Origin: Desulfovibrio sp. UBA4079
GTDB taxonomy: Bacteria; Desulfobacterota; Desulfovibrionia; Desulfovibrionales; Desulfovibrionaceae
DNA length: 26,965 bases
NCBI GenBank assembly: GCA_002382645.1
Contig: DFYP01000126.1
Location: 919-27,883, forward strand
Direction: 5' to 3'
In this document: positions 7,787 through 14,969 of the stretch, in pieces
How the letters are laid out: the number at the start of each line of letters is the position of its first letter
Position numbering within the stretch: the stretch's first letter is position 1
The notes under the pieces: model-generated
The model's input: only the letters and a program-made list of their open reading frames with translations
What the model was told of the DNA's origin: nothing
Databases searched by the model: none
Program-made: the position numbers and the translations under genes

Positions 7787-8809
7787 GTGAAGGACATCCG
7801 CAAGCACGCCCGCAAGCTCATGCAGGGCACCTGCCGGGTCTGCCCGGCCTGCGACGGCCGGGCCTGCGCCGGGGAGGTCCCGGGCATGGGCGGACTGGGC
7901 TCGGGCCATTCGTTTATGGCCAACTACAACGCCCTGGCCGCGGTGCGCCTCAACATGCGCCTGATCCACGAGGCCGTGGAGCCGGACACCTCGGTGCGGC
8001 TCCTGGGCCTCACCCTGTCCCTGCCGGTTCTGGCCGCGCCTATCGGCGGCGTGTCCTACAACATGGCCGGGGCCATTCCCGAGGCCGACTACATCCGGTC
8101 CGTCATCGACGGCTGCAAACAGGCCGGGACCATCGGCTGCACCGGCGACGGCGTGCCCGAGCCCATCCACCAGGAGGCCTTCGCGGCCATCCGCGACGCC
8201 GGGGGCCACGGCATCCCGTTCATCAAGCCCTGGGAAGACGAGGAACTCTACCGCAAGCTGGAAGGGGCCGTGGACACCGGGGCCAAGGTGCTCGGCATGG
8301 ACATCGACGCCGCCGGGCTCGTGACCCTGCGCAAGCAGGGCCGCCCGGTGTCGCCCAAGACCCCGGAGAAGCTGCGCGAGATCATCGAGTGGTGCCCGGT
8401 GCCCTTCGTGCTCAAGGGCGTGATGACCCCGGACGAGGCCAAGATCGCCCGTGACGTGGGCGCGGCCGGCATCGTGGTCTCCAACCACGGCGGCCGGGTC
8501 CTGGACCACACCCCGGGCACGGCCGAGGTGCTGCCGCAGATCTCGGCCGCGGTGCGCGGCGAGCTCACCGTGTTCGTGGACGGCGGGGTGCGCACAGGCG
8601 AGGACGTGCTCAAGATGCTGGCCCTCGGCGCGGACGCCGTGCTCATCGGCCGGCCCTTCAGCGTGGCCGCCGTGGGCGGGCTGGCCGAGGGCGTGGGCAA
8701 GTACCTGGAGCAGCTGCGCCTGGACTTCACCCGCTCCCTGGTGCTCACCGGCTGCCGCGACGTGGCCGCCGTGGGGCCGCATATCCTGTTCAACGGAGGT
8801 GGGCGGTGA
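7787..8809 (+). CDS. FMN-dependent 2-hydroxyacid dehydrogenase with N-terminal cysteine motif
   Basis: This is a 340-residue TIM-barrel flavoenzyme of the glycolate oxidase/L-lactate dehydrogenase family. The catalytic His/Arg motif is present as SNHGGRVLD (H234, R237). The active-site lysine strand reads VPFVLKGVMTPDEA, and the FMN phosphate region is VFVDGGVRTGEDVLKMLALGAD followed by LIGRP. It likely oxidises an L-2-hydroxyacid; L-lactate is the obvious candidate given the operon. Unusual for the textbook family is the front end: C16, C19, C22 and C27 in CRVCPACDGRAC, a CxxCxxCx4C pattern that could bind an Fe-S cluster or zinc. Translation starts at GTG, 9 bases after the lutB stop; TAGGAGG provides the ribosome site. 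It overlaps the next gene by four bases (GTGA). Confidence 0.85.
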   Translation: MKDIRKHARKLMQGTCRVCPACDGRACAGEVPGMGGLGSGHSFMANYNALAAVRLNMRLIHEAVEPDTSVRLLGLTLSLPVLAAPIGGVSYNMAGAIPEADYIRSVIDGCKQAGTIGCTGDGVPEPIHQEAFAAIRDAGGHGIPFIKPWEDEELYRKLEGAVDTGAKVLGMDIDAAGLVTLRKQGRPVSPKTPEKLREIIEWCPVPFVLKGVMTPDEAKIARDVGAAGIVVSNHGGRVLDHTPGTAEVLPQISAAVRGELTVFVDGGVRTGEDVLKMLALGADAVLIGRPFSVAAVGGLAEGVGKYLEQLRLDFTRSLVLTGCRDVAAVGPHILFNGGGR

Positions 8810-9108
8810 TCAAGCACATCGTCATGTGGACCCTCAAGGTCGAGGCCCTGGGCCGGAGCAAGGCCGAGAACGCCGCGGAGATGAAGATCATGCTGGAGGC
8901 CCTGGAGGGCAAGATTCCGGGCCTGCTGCACATCGAGGTGGGTGTCGACGTGTTCAGCGCCACCCCGGGCTGCGACGTGATCCTCTACTCGGAGCTGGCC
9001 TCCCGCGAGGCCCTGGCGGCCTATCAGGTCCACCCCGAGCATCAGAAATGCGTGGCCTTTGTCCGCGAAGTGGCTGCCTCGCGCAGCGCCGTGGACTACG
9101 AGATCTAA
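8806..9108 (+). CDS. Dabb (stress-responsive alpha/beta-barrel) family protein
   Basis: This 100-residue protein begins IKHIVMWTLK, the typical opening of Dabb proteins, and continues with MKIMLEALEGKIPGLLHIEVGVDV and LASREALAAYQVHPEHQKCVAFV, the characteristic second half with its HPxH element. These are dimeric ferredoxin-like folds; their functions are diverse and mostly unknown. The GTG start overlaps the preceding flavoenzyme stop (GTGA) and GGAGGTGG lies just upstream, so the two genes are translationally coupled. It is the last gene before a strong terminator, making it the distal member of the lactate operon. The stop is TAA at 9106-9108. A function linked to 2-hydroxyacid oxidation is inferred from position only. 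Confidence 0.85.
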   Translation: MIKHIVMWTLKVEALGRSKAENAAEMKIMLEALEGKIPGLLHIEVGVDVFSATPGCDVILYSELASREALAAYQVHPEHQKCVAFVREVAASRSAVDYEI

Positions 9109-9136
9109 TCCGATCCCCGACCACGCCGAAAGGGCC

Positions 9137-9173
9137 GGGCCAACCTTACAATCATGTAAGGTTGGCCCTTTTT
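9137..9173 (+). terminator. Rho-independent terminator of the lactate operon
   Basis: The two arms, 9137-9150 and 9155-9168, are perfectly complementary over 14 bp, with an ATCA loop and TTTTT directly after. It begins 28 bases after the Dabb stop codon. Confidence 0.93.
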
Positions 9174-9174
9174 C

Positions 9175-9203
9175 TTGCCGGGCCTGGGCCTTCGCCGTAC
9201 ATC
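9175..9203 (+). promoter_or_regulatory. Possible sigma70 promoter for the CBS-protein/permease pair
   Basis: TTGCCG at 9175-9180 and TACATC at 9198-9203 are separated by exactly 17 bases, directly after the preceding terminator. The -10 match is only 3 of 6, so this is tentative. A small hairpin (GCGGG/CCCGC, 9214-9228) follows in the leader. Confidence 0.3.
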
Positions 9204-9262
9204 TTGCGAGAATGCGGGTGCTGCCCGCTGGGCCTTGAAACGTCGGCAAAGGAGTATCGGTC

Positions 9263-9718
9263 ATGCTGGTTTCCGCCATCTACAGCCCCGAGTTCACCAC
9301 CATTTCCCCGGACGAGACCCTGGGCCATGTCCTCTGCCTCATGCCGAGCATCCGTTCCAAGCTGCTGTATGTCACCGGCCCGGACGGGCGGCTCCTGGGC
9401 GTGGTCAGCAGCTTCGACCTGCTCAAGGTCATGCTGCCCGAGTTCCTGGACGCGAACCTGGCCAGGTCCGTGTCCGGGGGCGACAACCTCCTGCTCCAGG
9501 CCTTTACCGAGCATTCCGGCACAAAGGTGTCCGAGGTCATGACCAGGAAGGTGGTTTCCTGCAAGCCGGACGACACCGTGCTGGAGCTCAACGCCTTGAT
9601 CCGGGAGAGTGCGGTCAACGTCCTGCCCGTGGTGGACGCCGCGGGCAAGCTCCTGGGCGAGGTCACCCGCCGGGACATCCTCAACGCCGTGGCCAAGATC
9701 TGCTGCGCGTCATCCTGA
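9263..9718 (+). CDS. CBS-domain pair protein
   Basis: This 151-residue protein consists of two CBS repeats and almost nothing else. The first spans about residues 1-60 (FTTISPDETLGHVL to LLGVVSSFDLLKVML). The second spans about 85-145 (VSEVMTRKVVSCKPDDTVLEL to LLGEVTRRDILNAV). CBS pairs bind adenine nucleotides and act as energy-state sensors, often controlling a transporter or enzyme. AAAGGAG precedes the ATG. The permease gene begins 20 bases after its stop, so the two are probably one operon and the CBS protein may regulate that transporter; this link is inference. Confidence 0.85.
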   Translation: MLVSAIYSPEFTTISPDETLGHVLCLMPSIRSKLLYVTGPDGRLLGVVSSFDLLKVMLPEFLDANLARSVSGGDNLLLQAFTEHSGTKVSEVMTRKVVSCKPDDTVLELNALIRESAVNVLPVVDAAGKLLGEVTRRDILNAVAKICCASS

Positions 9719-9738
9719 AACCCTGGAGGTCGTAGTTC

Positions 9739-11064
9739 ATGTTCTGGACGGCAACGGCCATCTTCGTCATCGCCTATGCGGTGATCTGCTCGGAAAAAAT
9801 CCACAAGACCAAGGTGGCCGTGTTCGGCGCGGCCCTGACCCTGATCCTCAAGGTCCTGACCCAACACGACGCCCTGCACAACATCGACCTGGGCGTGGAC
9901 TGGAACGTCATCTTCCTGCTCATCTCCATGATGATCATCGTGAACATCATGACCAAGACCGGGGTGTTCCAGTACGTGGCCATCAAGTCCGCCAAGCTGG
10001 GCAAAGGCAATCCCTTCACCATCATGGCCATCTTCGCGGTGGTCACGGCCGTGGCCTCGGCCTTTCTGGACAACGTGACCACGGTCCTGCTCCTGGCCCC
10101 GGTGACCCTGCTCATCGCCCGCGAGCTGGAGGTGGACCCCGTGCCCTACCTCATCACCGAGGCCCTGGCCTCGAACATCGGCGGCACGGCCACGCTCATC
10201 GGCGACCCGCCGAACATCATGATCGCCTCCAAGGCCGGCTTCGACTTCATGGACTTCATCGTGCACCTGGCCCCGGCCATCATCGTGATCATGGTCATTT
10301 GGATGCTCGTCTGGAAGGTGGTCTTCGGCAAGCGCCTGCATGTGCGCGAGGAGCTCAAGGCCCGGATCATGGCCATGAACGAGAACGAGCTCATCAAGGA
10401 CCCGGCCCTGCTCAAGAAGTCCGGCGCGGTCCTGGGCCTGACCATCCTGGGCTTCATCCTCCACGGCTTTTTCCACTATGAGCCGGCCACCGTGGCGCTC
10501 ATGGGCGCGGCCACGCTCCTGCTCCTGAGCAACGAGGAGCCGCACCACATCCTGGCCGAGGTGGAGTGGCCGACCATCTTCTTCTTCATCGGCCTGTTCA
10601 TCATCATCGGCGGCACGGTCAAGGCCGGGCTCATCGAATGGCTCTCCCAGCAGGTCATCAACCTGACCGGGCCCACCAAGGAGAGCATGTTCACGCTCAC
10701 CGTGGTCATGGTCTGGTTCTCGGGCATCGCTTCGGCCATCGTGGACAACATCCCCTTTGTGGCCACCATGAACCCGCTCCTGGTGGAGATGTGCCAGAAG
10801 GTCTTCGGCGCCACGGACCCGGCCACGCTCCAGAACCCGGTGATGCTGCCGGTCTGGTGGGCCCTGGCCCTGGGCGCCTGTCTCGGCGGCAACGGCACGG
10901 CCATCGGCGCCTCGGCCAACGTCATCGTGGTGGGCATGAGCGAGAAGGCCGGGCACAAGATCAGCTTTGTCCGCTTCCTCAAGTACGGCACGCCGGTGAT
11001 GTTCCTCACCGTGTTCCTGTCCATGATCTATCTCTGGCTGCGCTACTACGTGCTCAAGTTCTGA
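9739..11064 (+). CDS. ArsB/NhaD-type (ion transporter superfamily) permease
   Basis: This 441-residue, very hydrophobic protein has about 10-12 predicted membrane segments. It shows the internal features of the ArsB/NhaD/SLC13 group: FLDNVTTVLLLAPVT and NIGGTATLIGDPPNIMIAS in the first half, with the matching FSGIASAIVDNIPFVATMNP and LGGNGTAIGASANVIVVG in the second. NhaD members exchange Na+ for H+, while ArsB and SLC13 relatives move arsenite or organic anions; the repeated DN motifs followed by P residues resemble the NhaD/P-protein branch, but the substrate is not certain. GGAGG lies about 9 bases before the ATG. It is preceded by the CBS gene and ends just before a bidirectional terminator. 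Confidence 0.85.
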   Translation: MFWTATAIFVIAYAVICSEKIHKTKVAVFGAALTLILKVLTQHDALHNIDLGVDWNVIFLLISMMIIVNIMTKTGVFQYVAIKSAKLGKGNPFTIMAIFAVVTAVASAFLDNVTTVLLLAPVTLLIARELEVDPVPYLITEALASNIGGTATLIGDPPNIMIASKAGFDFMDFIVHLAPAIIVIMVIWMLVWKVVFGKRLHVREELKARIMAMNENELIKDPALLKKSGAVLGLTILGFILHGFFHYEPATVALMGAATLLLLSNEEPHHILAEVEWPTIFFFIGLFIIIGGTVKAGLIEWLSQQVINLTGPTKESMFTLTVVMVWFSGIASAIVDNIPFVATMNPLLVEMCQKVFGATDPATLQNPVMLPVWWALALGACLGGNGTAIGASANVIVVGMSEKAGHKISFVRFLKYGTPVMFLTVFLSMIYLWLRYYVLKF

Positions 11065-11082
11065 CCGGACCGCCGGTTTTGG

Positions 11083-11122
11083 AAAAGAAGAGGGGGACCC
11101 GTCAGGGTCCCCCTCTTCTTTT
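11083..11122. terminator. Bidirectional terminator between converging operons
   Basis: The arms at 11083-11100 and 11105-11122 are perfectly complementary over 18 bp with a GTCA loop. The stem ends in an A-rich left side and a T-rich right side, so it can stop transcription from the permease (+) and from the cytochrome genes (-). It lies between the stop codons at 11064 and 11139. Confidence 0.9.
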
Positions 11123-11138
11123 GTCCCGGCGGCGCCGG

Positions 11139-13781
11139 TCAGCGGAGCATGTTCGGATGGTGCGCCGGGAAGTCCTTGGCCTCGCGGTGGCAGACCGGGC
11201 AGTTCTTCTGGCCGCCGATGGGCGCGGCCAGGCCCTGGTACTGCAGGGGCTGGACATTGTCCCGGTCGTCGCCGTAGGCGTTCAGCGCCGGGAACTCGGC
11301 GTGCGGGCTGTTGTGGCAGGCCGCGCAGGGCAGGGCGCTCATGTCGTCCTTGCGCATGCGGTAGAGGTCCTTGGCCTCGGCGGTCCAGGTGTTGAACGCC
11401 GTGCAGGTGTCCAGGTCCGGGGCCGTGAAGTCCTTGTGGCAGTTGAGGCAGTCCGGTTCCTGGAGCCAGGGGGTCCGGCCGTTGATCTCCGCCGCGGGCA
11501 TGCTGCGGGGCTTGATCAGGCCCAGGAGCCTGGCGGCCGAGCGCTTGCCCTCCTGGCCCTTGAGCAGGCTGGTGGCGTGGTCCTCCATGAAGCCGTGGCA
11601 GCGCACGCAGGTGATCCCGATGGTGCCGTGGACCCCGCGCAGGCAGCGGGTGGGTCCGTCGGGCCGGTTGGGATGGCAGGTGTGGCAGGCCTCCTCGCCG
11701 CGGCCCGTCAGGTGCGTGGCGTGGAAGCCGTGCAGGGCCGCGGGCAGGTTCATGAGGCCCGGGTAGTTCTTGGGGTCGCCCTGGCTGCCGAGCACGGGAT
11801 CGGGATGGCAGCTCTGGCAGAGCCGCGGCTTTCCGGCCTTGGCGTCGGCCAGCAGGGTGGTGCCGTTCATGCGGTCGTGGACCGTGAGCACGTCGGCTGC
11901 GGCCTGGTCCGAGATGCCGGCCAGGCCGTCCTTCTTCCAGGGGCCGCCGTGGCAGTTGCGGCAGCCCATCTCCGTGGAGGTGGGGGCCACCACCTTGGTG
12001 CTGGCCAGGAGCTTGCCCGAGGCCGTGTCGCGGGCCTCCACCGTGAACAGGGGGTAGGGGTTGTAGCCGCCCTGGGCCGGGTAGGGCACCACCGGGATGA
12101 GGTCCGCGCCGAACAGGCCGCTTGCGGGGTCGAGCTTCATCTGGCCGGAGAGGCCCTCGCCGGCCAGGCCCACGTTCTCGGGAAGGTCCTTGCCGAACAG
12201 GGACTTGGCGTGCTTCCAGAACTCCACCTGCTTGGCCGGGTACTCGAAGCCCGGCTCCACGGCGTAGCTCAGGGTCACGCCCTCGGTGACCGCCTGGGGC
12301 CCGGGGCCGCGGCGGATGAGGCAGGCCCGCAGGTCGTTGGCCGGGGGCAGGAGGATCCAGTAGGGATCGGAGTCCGAGATGCAGTGCATGCCCAGCGTGT
12401 TCCAGGTGAGCAGCACGTACTCGTCGGTGTTCTTGTCGAACGGCGGGGTGGGCAGGTCCTGGGCCTTGGGCTCCACGGCCTTGTCCGCGGTGTCCTTCCT
12501 GCCGTGCAGCCCGGTGACGATGTAGGCGGCCAGGGCCCGGCGCTCGGCCTCGGTGCCGAAGAACGGCGGCATGTAGGCGTTGACCTTGCCCAGGCCGTTG
12601 AGCATGGAGCCCATGCCGAAGTGCGTGAACTTGGCCGTGCGCGGCAGGATGTCGTTCATGGGCCCGCCGATGGAGTGGCAGGAGGCGCATTGCAGTTCAT
12701 AGAGCTCCTGTCCGGCGGCCAGGAGATTGTCCGGGGTGAGGGTGCGGTTCTGAACCCACTTGGCCGCGCCCAGGAGCCCTTCGGCCTCCACCGGGGCCAG
12801 GAACGCGGGCCGCAGGGAGTTGGAGTAGGTCTGGTGCGGGATGAGCCAGGGCTTGCGTCCGGCCTCGCGGGCGGATTCGAACCCGCCGAAGGCGATCAGG
12901 CCCACCAGGAGCACCAGCAGGGCCAGCTTGGGCCCCACGGTCTGGGGCAGGCGCGTGGCCAGGAGCAGGGCGCCCAGGGAGGCCAGGCCTCCGGCCACCA
13001 CGAAGACCTTGAGGAACAGGGCCACGCGCCCGGCCTTCTGGGCCACCAGGGCCTGGGCCTCGGGGGTCAGGGCCGTGAGCGACCACCAGCCCGTGAGCAG
13101 GCAGAGCACGAAGCTGATGAGCGTCCATTTGGCGCAGCAGCGCACCAGGGTCAGCCGGGTCTTCTCGTCCTGCACCCGGGTGGCGGTGACGAAGCCGAAG
13201 AGTCCGGCGATCATGAACGAGAGCACGGTGCGGAAGGCCGTGGAGGGCCAGAATCCCGGGTTGAAGAAGCCGCTCCAGAAGGAGTGGGTCTCAGGCCAGC
13301 GGCCGGTGTCCAGCATGAAGGTCAGGATGCCGTTGATGATGAACAGGGAGGCGAAGCCCGCGGCGAAGTAGATCCAGCCCACCAGGATGTGGGTCCGGCG
13401 CTCCATGCGGTCGAAGGCGTAGTAATAGACCAGCAGGGCCGCGATCTCGATGACGAAGAAGACCCATTCCGTGGCCCAGCCCCAGACGAAGACGTGGATG
13501 AGCGTGGAGGTGGCCTGGGGCGAGAGCAGGGCGATGATGAACCAGATGCCCACCCCGGACACGCCGCCGAAGACCATGGTCAGGAGCAGGAAGAACTTGG
13601 CGTGCTTCTTGACGTAGGCCAGCATGAACGGGTTGTTCTCGCGGGCCGCGCGCATCTCGACCAGGGGCAGGAACAGGCCGCCGCCCACGGCGAACTGGGC
13701 CACGTACACGTGGATCACGGAGATGAACGCGACCCAGAAGCCGCCGGCCAGGGTGCTCAGTTGCCAGTAGGGATATTCCAT
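11139..13781 (-). CDS. CydA-like membrane domain fused to an octahaem c-type cytochrome
   Basis: This 880-residue protein starts with about eight or nine membrane helices (to about residue 300). CydA-family traits are H24 followed by FAVGGG at the haem-ligand position and E306-x-GRKPW, a variant of the cytochrome bd ExGRQPW motif. A mono-haem domain follows (C365, CASCH). A region with WNTLGMHC (C467) resembles a domain found in large secreted proteins. The tail has seven more haem c sites: CRNCH 607, CQSCH 655, CHTCH 699, CVRCH 725, CLNCH 778, CAACH 819 and CPVCH 861, eight in all. The tail is probably periplasmic. It likely moves electrons between the quinone pool and a periplasmic donor or acceptor; which one is unknown. 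AAGGAGG precedes the ATG, one base after the upstream stop. No separate signal peptide is seen. Confidence 0.8.
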   Translation of the reverse strand: MEYPYWQLSTLAGGFWVAFISVIHVYVAQFAVGGGLFLPLVEMRAARENNPFMLAYVKKHAKFFLLLTMVFGGVSGVGIWFIIALLSPQATSTLIHVFVWGWATEWVFFVIEIAALLVYYYAFDRMERRTHILVGWIYFAAGFASLFIINGILTFMLDTGRWPETHSFWSGFFNPGFWPSTAFRTVLSFMIAGLFGFVTATRVQDEKTRLTLVRCCAKWTLISFVLCLLTGWWSLTALTPEAQALVAQKAGRVALFLKVFVVAGGLASLGALLLATRLPQTVGPKLALLVLLVGLIAFGGFESAREAGRKPWLIPHQTYSNSLRPAFLAPVEAEGLLGAAKWVQNRTLTPDNLLAAGQELYELQCASCHSIGGPMNDILPRTAKFTHFGMGSMLNGLGKVNAYMPPFFGTEAERRALAAYIVTGLHGRKDTADKAVEPKAQDLPTPPFDKNTDEYVLLTWNTLGMHCISDSDPYWILLPPANDLRACLIRRGPGPQAVTEGVTLSYAVEPGFEYPAKQVEFWKHAKSLFGKDLPENVGLAGEGLSGQMKLDPASGLFGADLIPVVPYPAQGGYNPYPLFTVEARDTASGKLLASTKVVAPTSTEMGCRNCHGGPWKKDGLAGISDQAAADVLTVHDRMNGTTLLADAKAGKPRLCQSCHPDPVLGSQGDPKNYPGLMNLPAALHGFHATHLTGRGEEACHTCHPNRPDGPTRCLRGVHGTIGITCVRCHGFMEDHATSLLKGQEGKRSAARLLGLIKPRSMPAAEINGRTPWLQEPDCLNCHKDFTAPDLDTCTAFNTWTAEAKDLYRMRKDDMSALPCAACHNSPHAEFPALNAYGDDRDNVQPLQYQGLAAPIGGQKNCPVCHREAKDFPAHHPNMLR

Positions 13782-13782
13782 C

Positions 13783-14823
13783 TCAGGCCTCCTTGGCCCG
13801 CAGGTATTGGCGGATGAGCCAGCCCAGCACCGGGATGGCCAGGACGAACACGGCCAGGAACAGGATCATGGGCGAGTACTCGCCGATGGAGGCCATGCTG
13901 CGGATGTCGTGGTAGGGCGAGAGGAGGAGGGTCCGCAGGCGGTCGCGGACCAGGACCATGGCCGCCACCGTGAGCACGGTCCAGAGCAGGGCCCCGGGCA
14001 CGTTGCCCCGCCAGGCCGCGAACAGCGCGGCCACGGCCAGGGCCAGGCTGCCGGCCAGGAGCAGGGAGGAGGGCACGTCCCCGCCCAGGAAGTGGATCAT
14101 GGCCGGCTGGGGCAGGGAGAGCAGGAACCAGGTGCCGAAGAGAAGCTGGGCCACGGTGGCGCGGAGGAACCAGGCCAGTCCGGTCTGCGTGTACTCTCGG
14201 TTCCTGCGCAGGTGGCCCAGCAGGGCCACGGCCAGCCCGCCCACGGCCAGGGCCGCGGTCATGAAGTGCAGCCAGCGGGGCAGCAGCGAGGGGTCGCCCA
14301 GGTTGAGCAGGGTGCCCCCGCGGTTGTTGAACCAGGCCGTCCAGCGGGCCGGGTCCAGCATGAGCGTCATGTTGTTGGAGAAGAGGAAGCCGTTGAACAG
14401 GAGCAGGAGCAGGGGCGCGGCGATGAGCAGGGTGCGGGCCCCGGGCTTGGAGTCGAAGGTGAAGTCGTAGATGTACAGGCCGTAGTAGGCGGCCATGACG
14501 ATGGCGATGACCGAGAGCCACCAGGCGGCCATGAGCACGGAGCTCGTGTAGATGAAGTTGCCGTAGAGCACCTGGAGGAAGAGCAGGGGGGCCACGCCCA
14601 GGTTGATGGTCAGGGCCAGGCAGGTGGGCAGCTTGGTGGACAGGTCCTTGGCCAGTGCCGGGCTGCGGCCCCTGAGGTGCGAGACCAGGGCGATGGCCGC
14701 CCCACCCACCACGGTGTTCATGAGCAGGAGGTGGGCCACGAAGGTCACGTGCAGGAGGAGGTCGAACCAGCCCCAGGGCACCGGGATGGTGTCCGGCGCG
14801 GGCACGAGAAGTTTGGGGTCCAT
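13783..14823 (-). CDS. Polytopic membrane subunit, CydA-like paralogue, partner of the octahaem protein
   Basis: This 346-residue protein is nearly all membrane helices, about nine. Near the N-terminus H31 is followed nine residues later by GGA, the same spacing as H24 and GGG in the downstream protein, suggesting that both descend from a CydA-like fold. H186 in WLHFMTAALAVGG sits where the b558 ligand region of CydA would fall, while the matching place in the partner has R184. The soluble part is minimal and there are no CxxCH motifs. AAGGAG precedes the ATG, and the stop is one base from the start of the octahaem gene, so the two are co-translated. It is best described as the second membrane subunit of a cytochrome bd superfamily complex; catalytic activity is not claimed. 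Confidence 0.7.
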   Translation of the reverse strand: MDPKLLVPAPDTIPVPWGWFDLLLHVTFVAHLLLMNTVVGGAAIALVSHLRGRSPALAKDLSTKLPTCLALTINLGVAPLLFLQVLYGNFIYTSSVLMAAWWLSVIAIVMAAYYGLYIYDFTFDSKPGARTLLIAAPLLLLLFNGFLFSNNMTLMLDPARWTAWFNNRGGTLLNLGDPSLLPRWLHFMTAALAVGGLAVALLGHLRRNREYTQTGLAWFLRATVAQLLFGTWFLLSLPQPAMIHFLGGDVPSSLLLAGSLALAVAALFAAWRGNVPGALLWTVLTVAAMVLVRDRLRTLLLSPYHDIRSMASIGEYSPMILFLAVFVLAIPVLGWLIRQYLRAKEA

Positions 14824-14849
14824 AGGCGCTCCTTGAAAGGGTTCTCGCG

Positions 14850-14882
14850 ATCATACTGCGGCCCGGAATTTGCCGGTATGAT
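14850..14882. promoter_or_regulatory. Inverted repeat in the divergent intergenic region, with outward TATGAT boxes
   Basis: ATCATAC (14850-14856) and GTATGAT (14876-14882) form a perfect 7-bp inverted repeat separated by 19 bases. Each arm reads TATGAT toward its own gene: the cytochrome pair on the left and coaX on the right. No good -35 boxes are seen at the expected distance, so either activator-dependent divergent promoters or an operator is possible. Confidence 0.35.
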
Positions 14883-14969
14883 ATTCTACAACTCGGTGAG
14901 CGGGTGGTCCCCTTGCGGGAGGGGATGACCAATGACATACTCGTTGAGCAACTGCCCGGCAAGGACCTG

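Noticed and set aside
5738..8782. Long - strand open frame opposite lutB and the flavoenzyme (1014 codons)
   Set aside because: Same shadow effect of high GC at third positions; no ribosome site or recognisable domain.
9214..9262. Possible riboswitch or ribosome-site-masking hairpin before the CBS gene
   Set aside because: Only a 5-bp stem and a weak CCTT/AAGG pairing are visible; no known riboswitch core was recognised.
9280..13817. Long open frames on both strands overlapping the permease and cytochrome genes
   Set aside because: They are antisense or out-of-frame to genes with clear family motifs and cross the 18-bp terminator.
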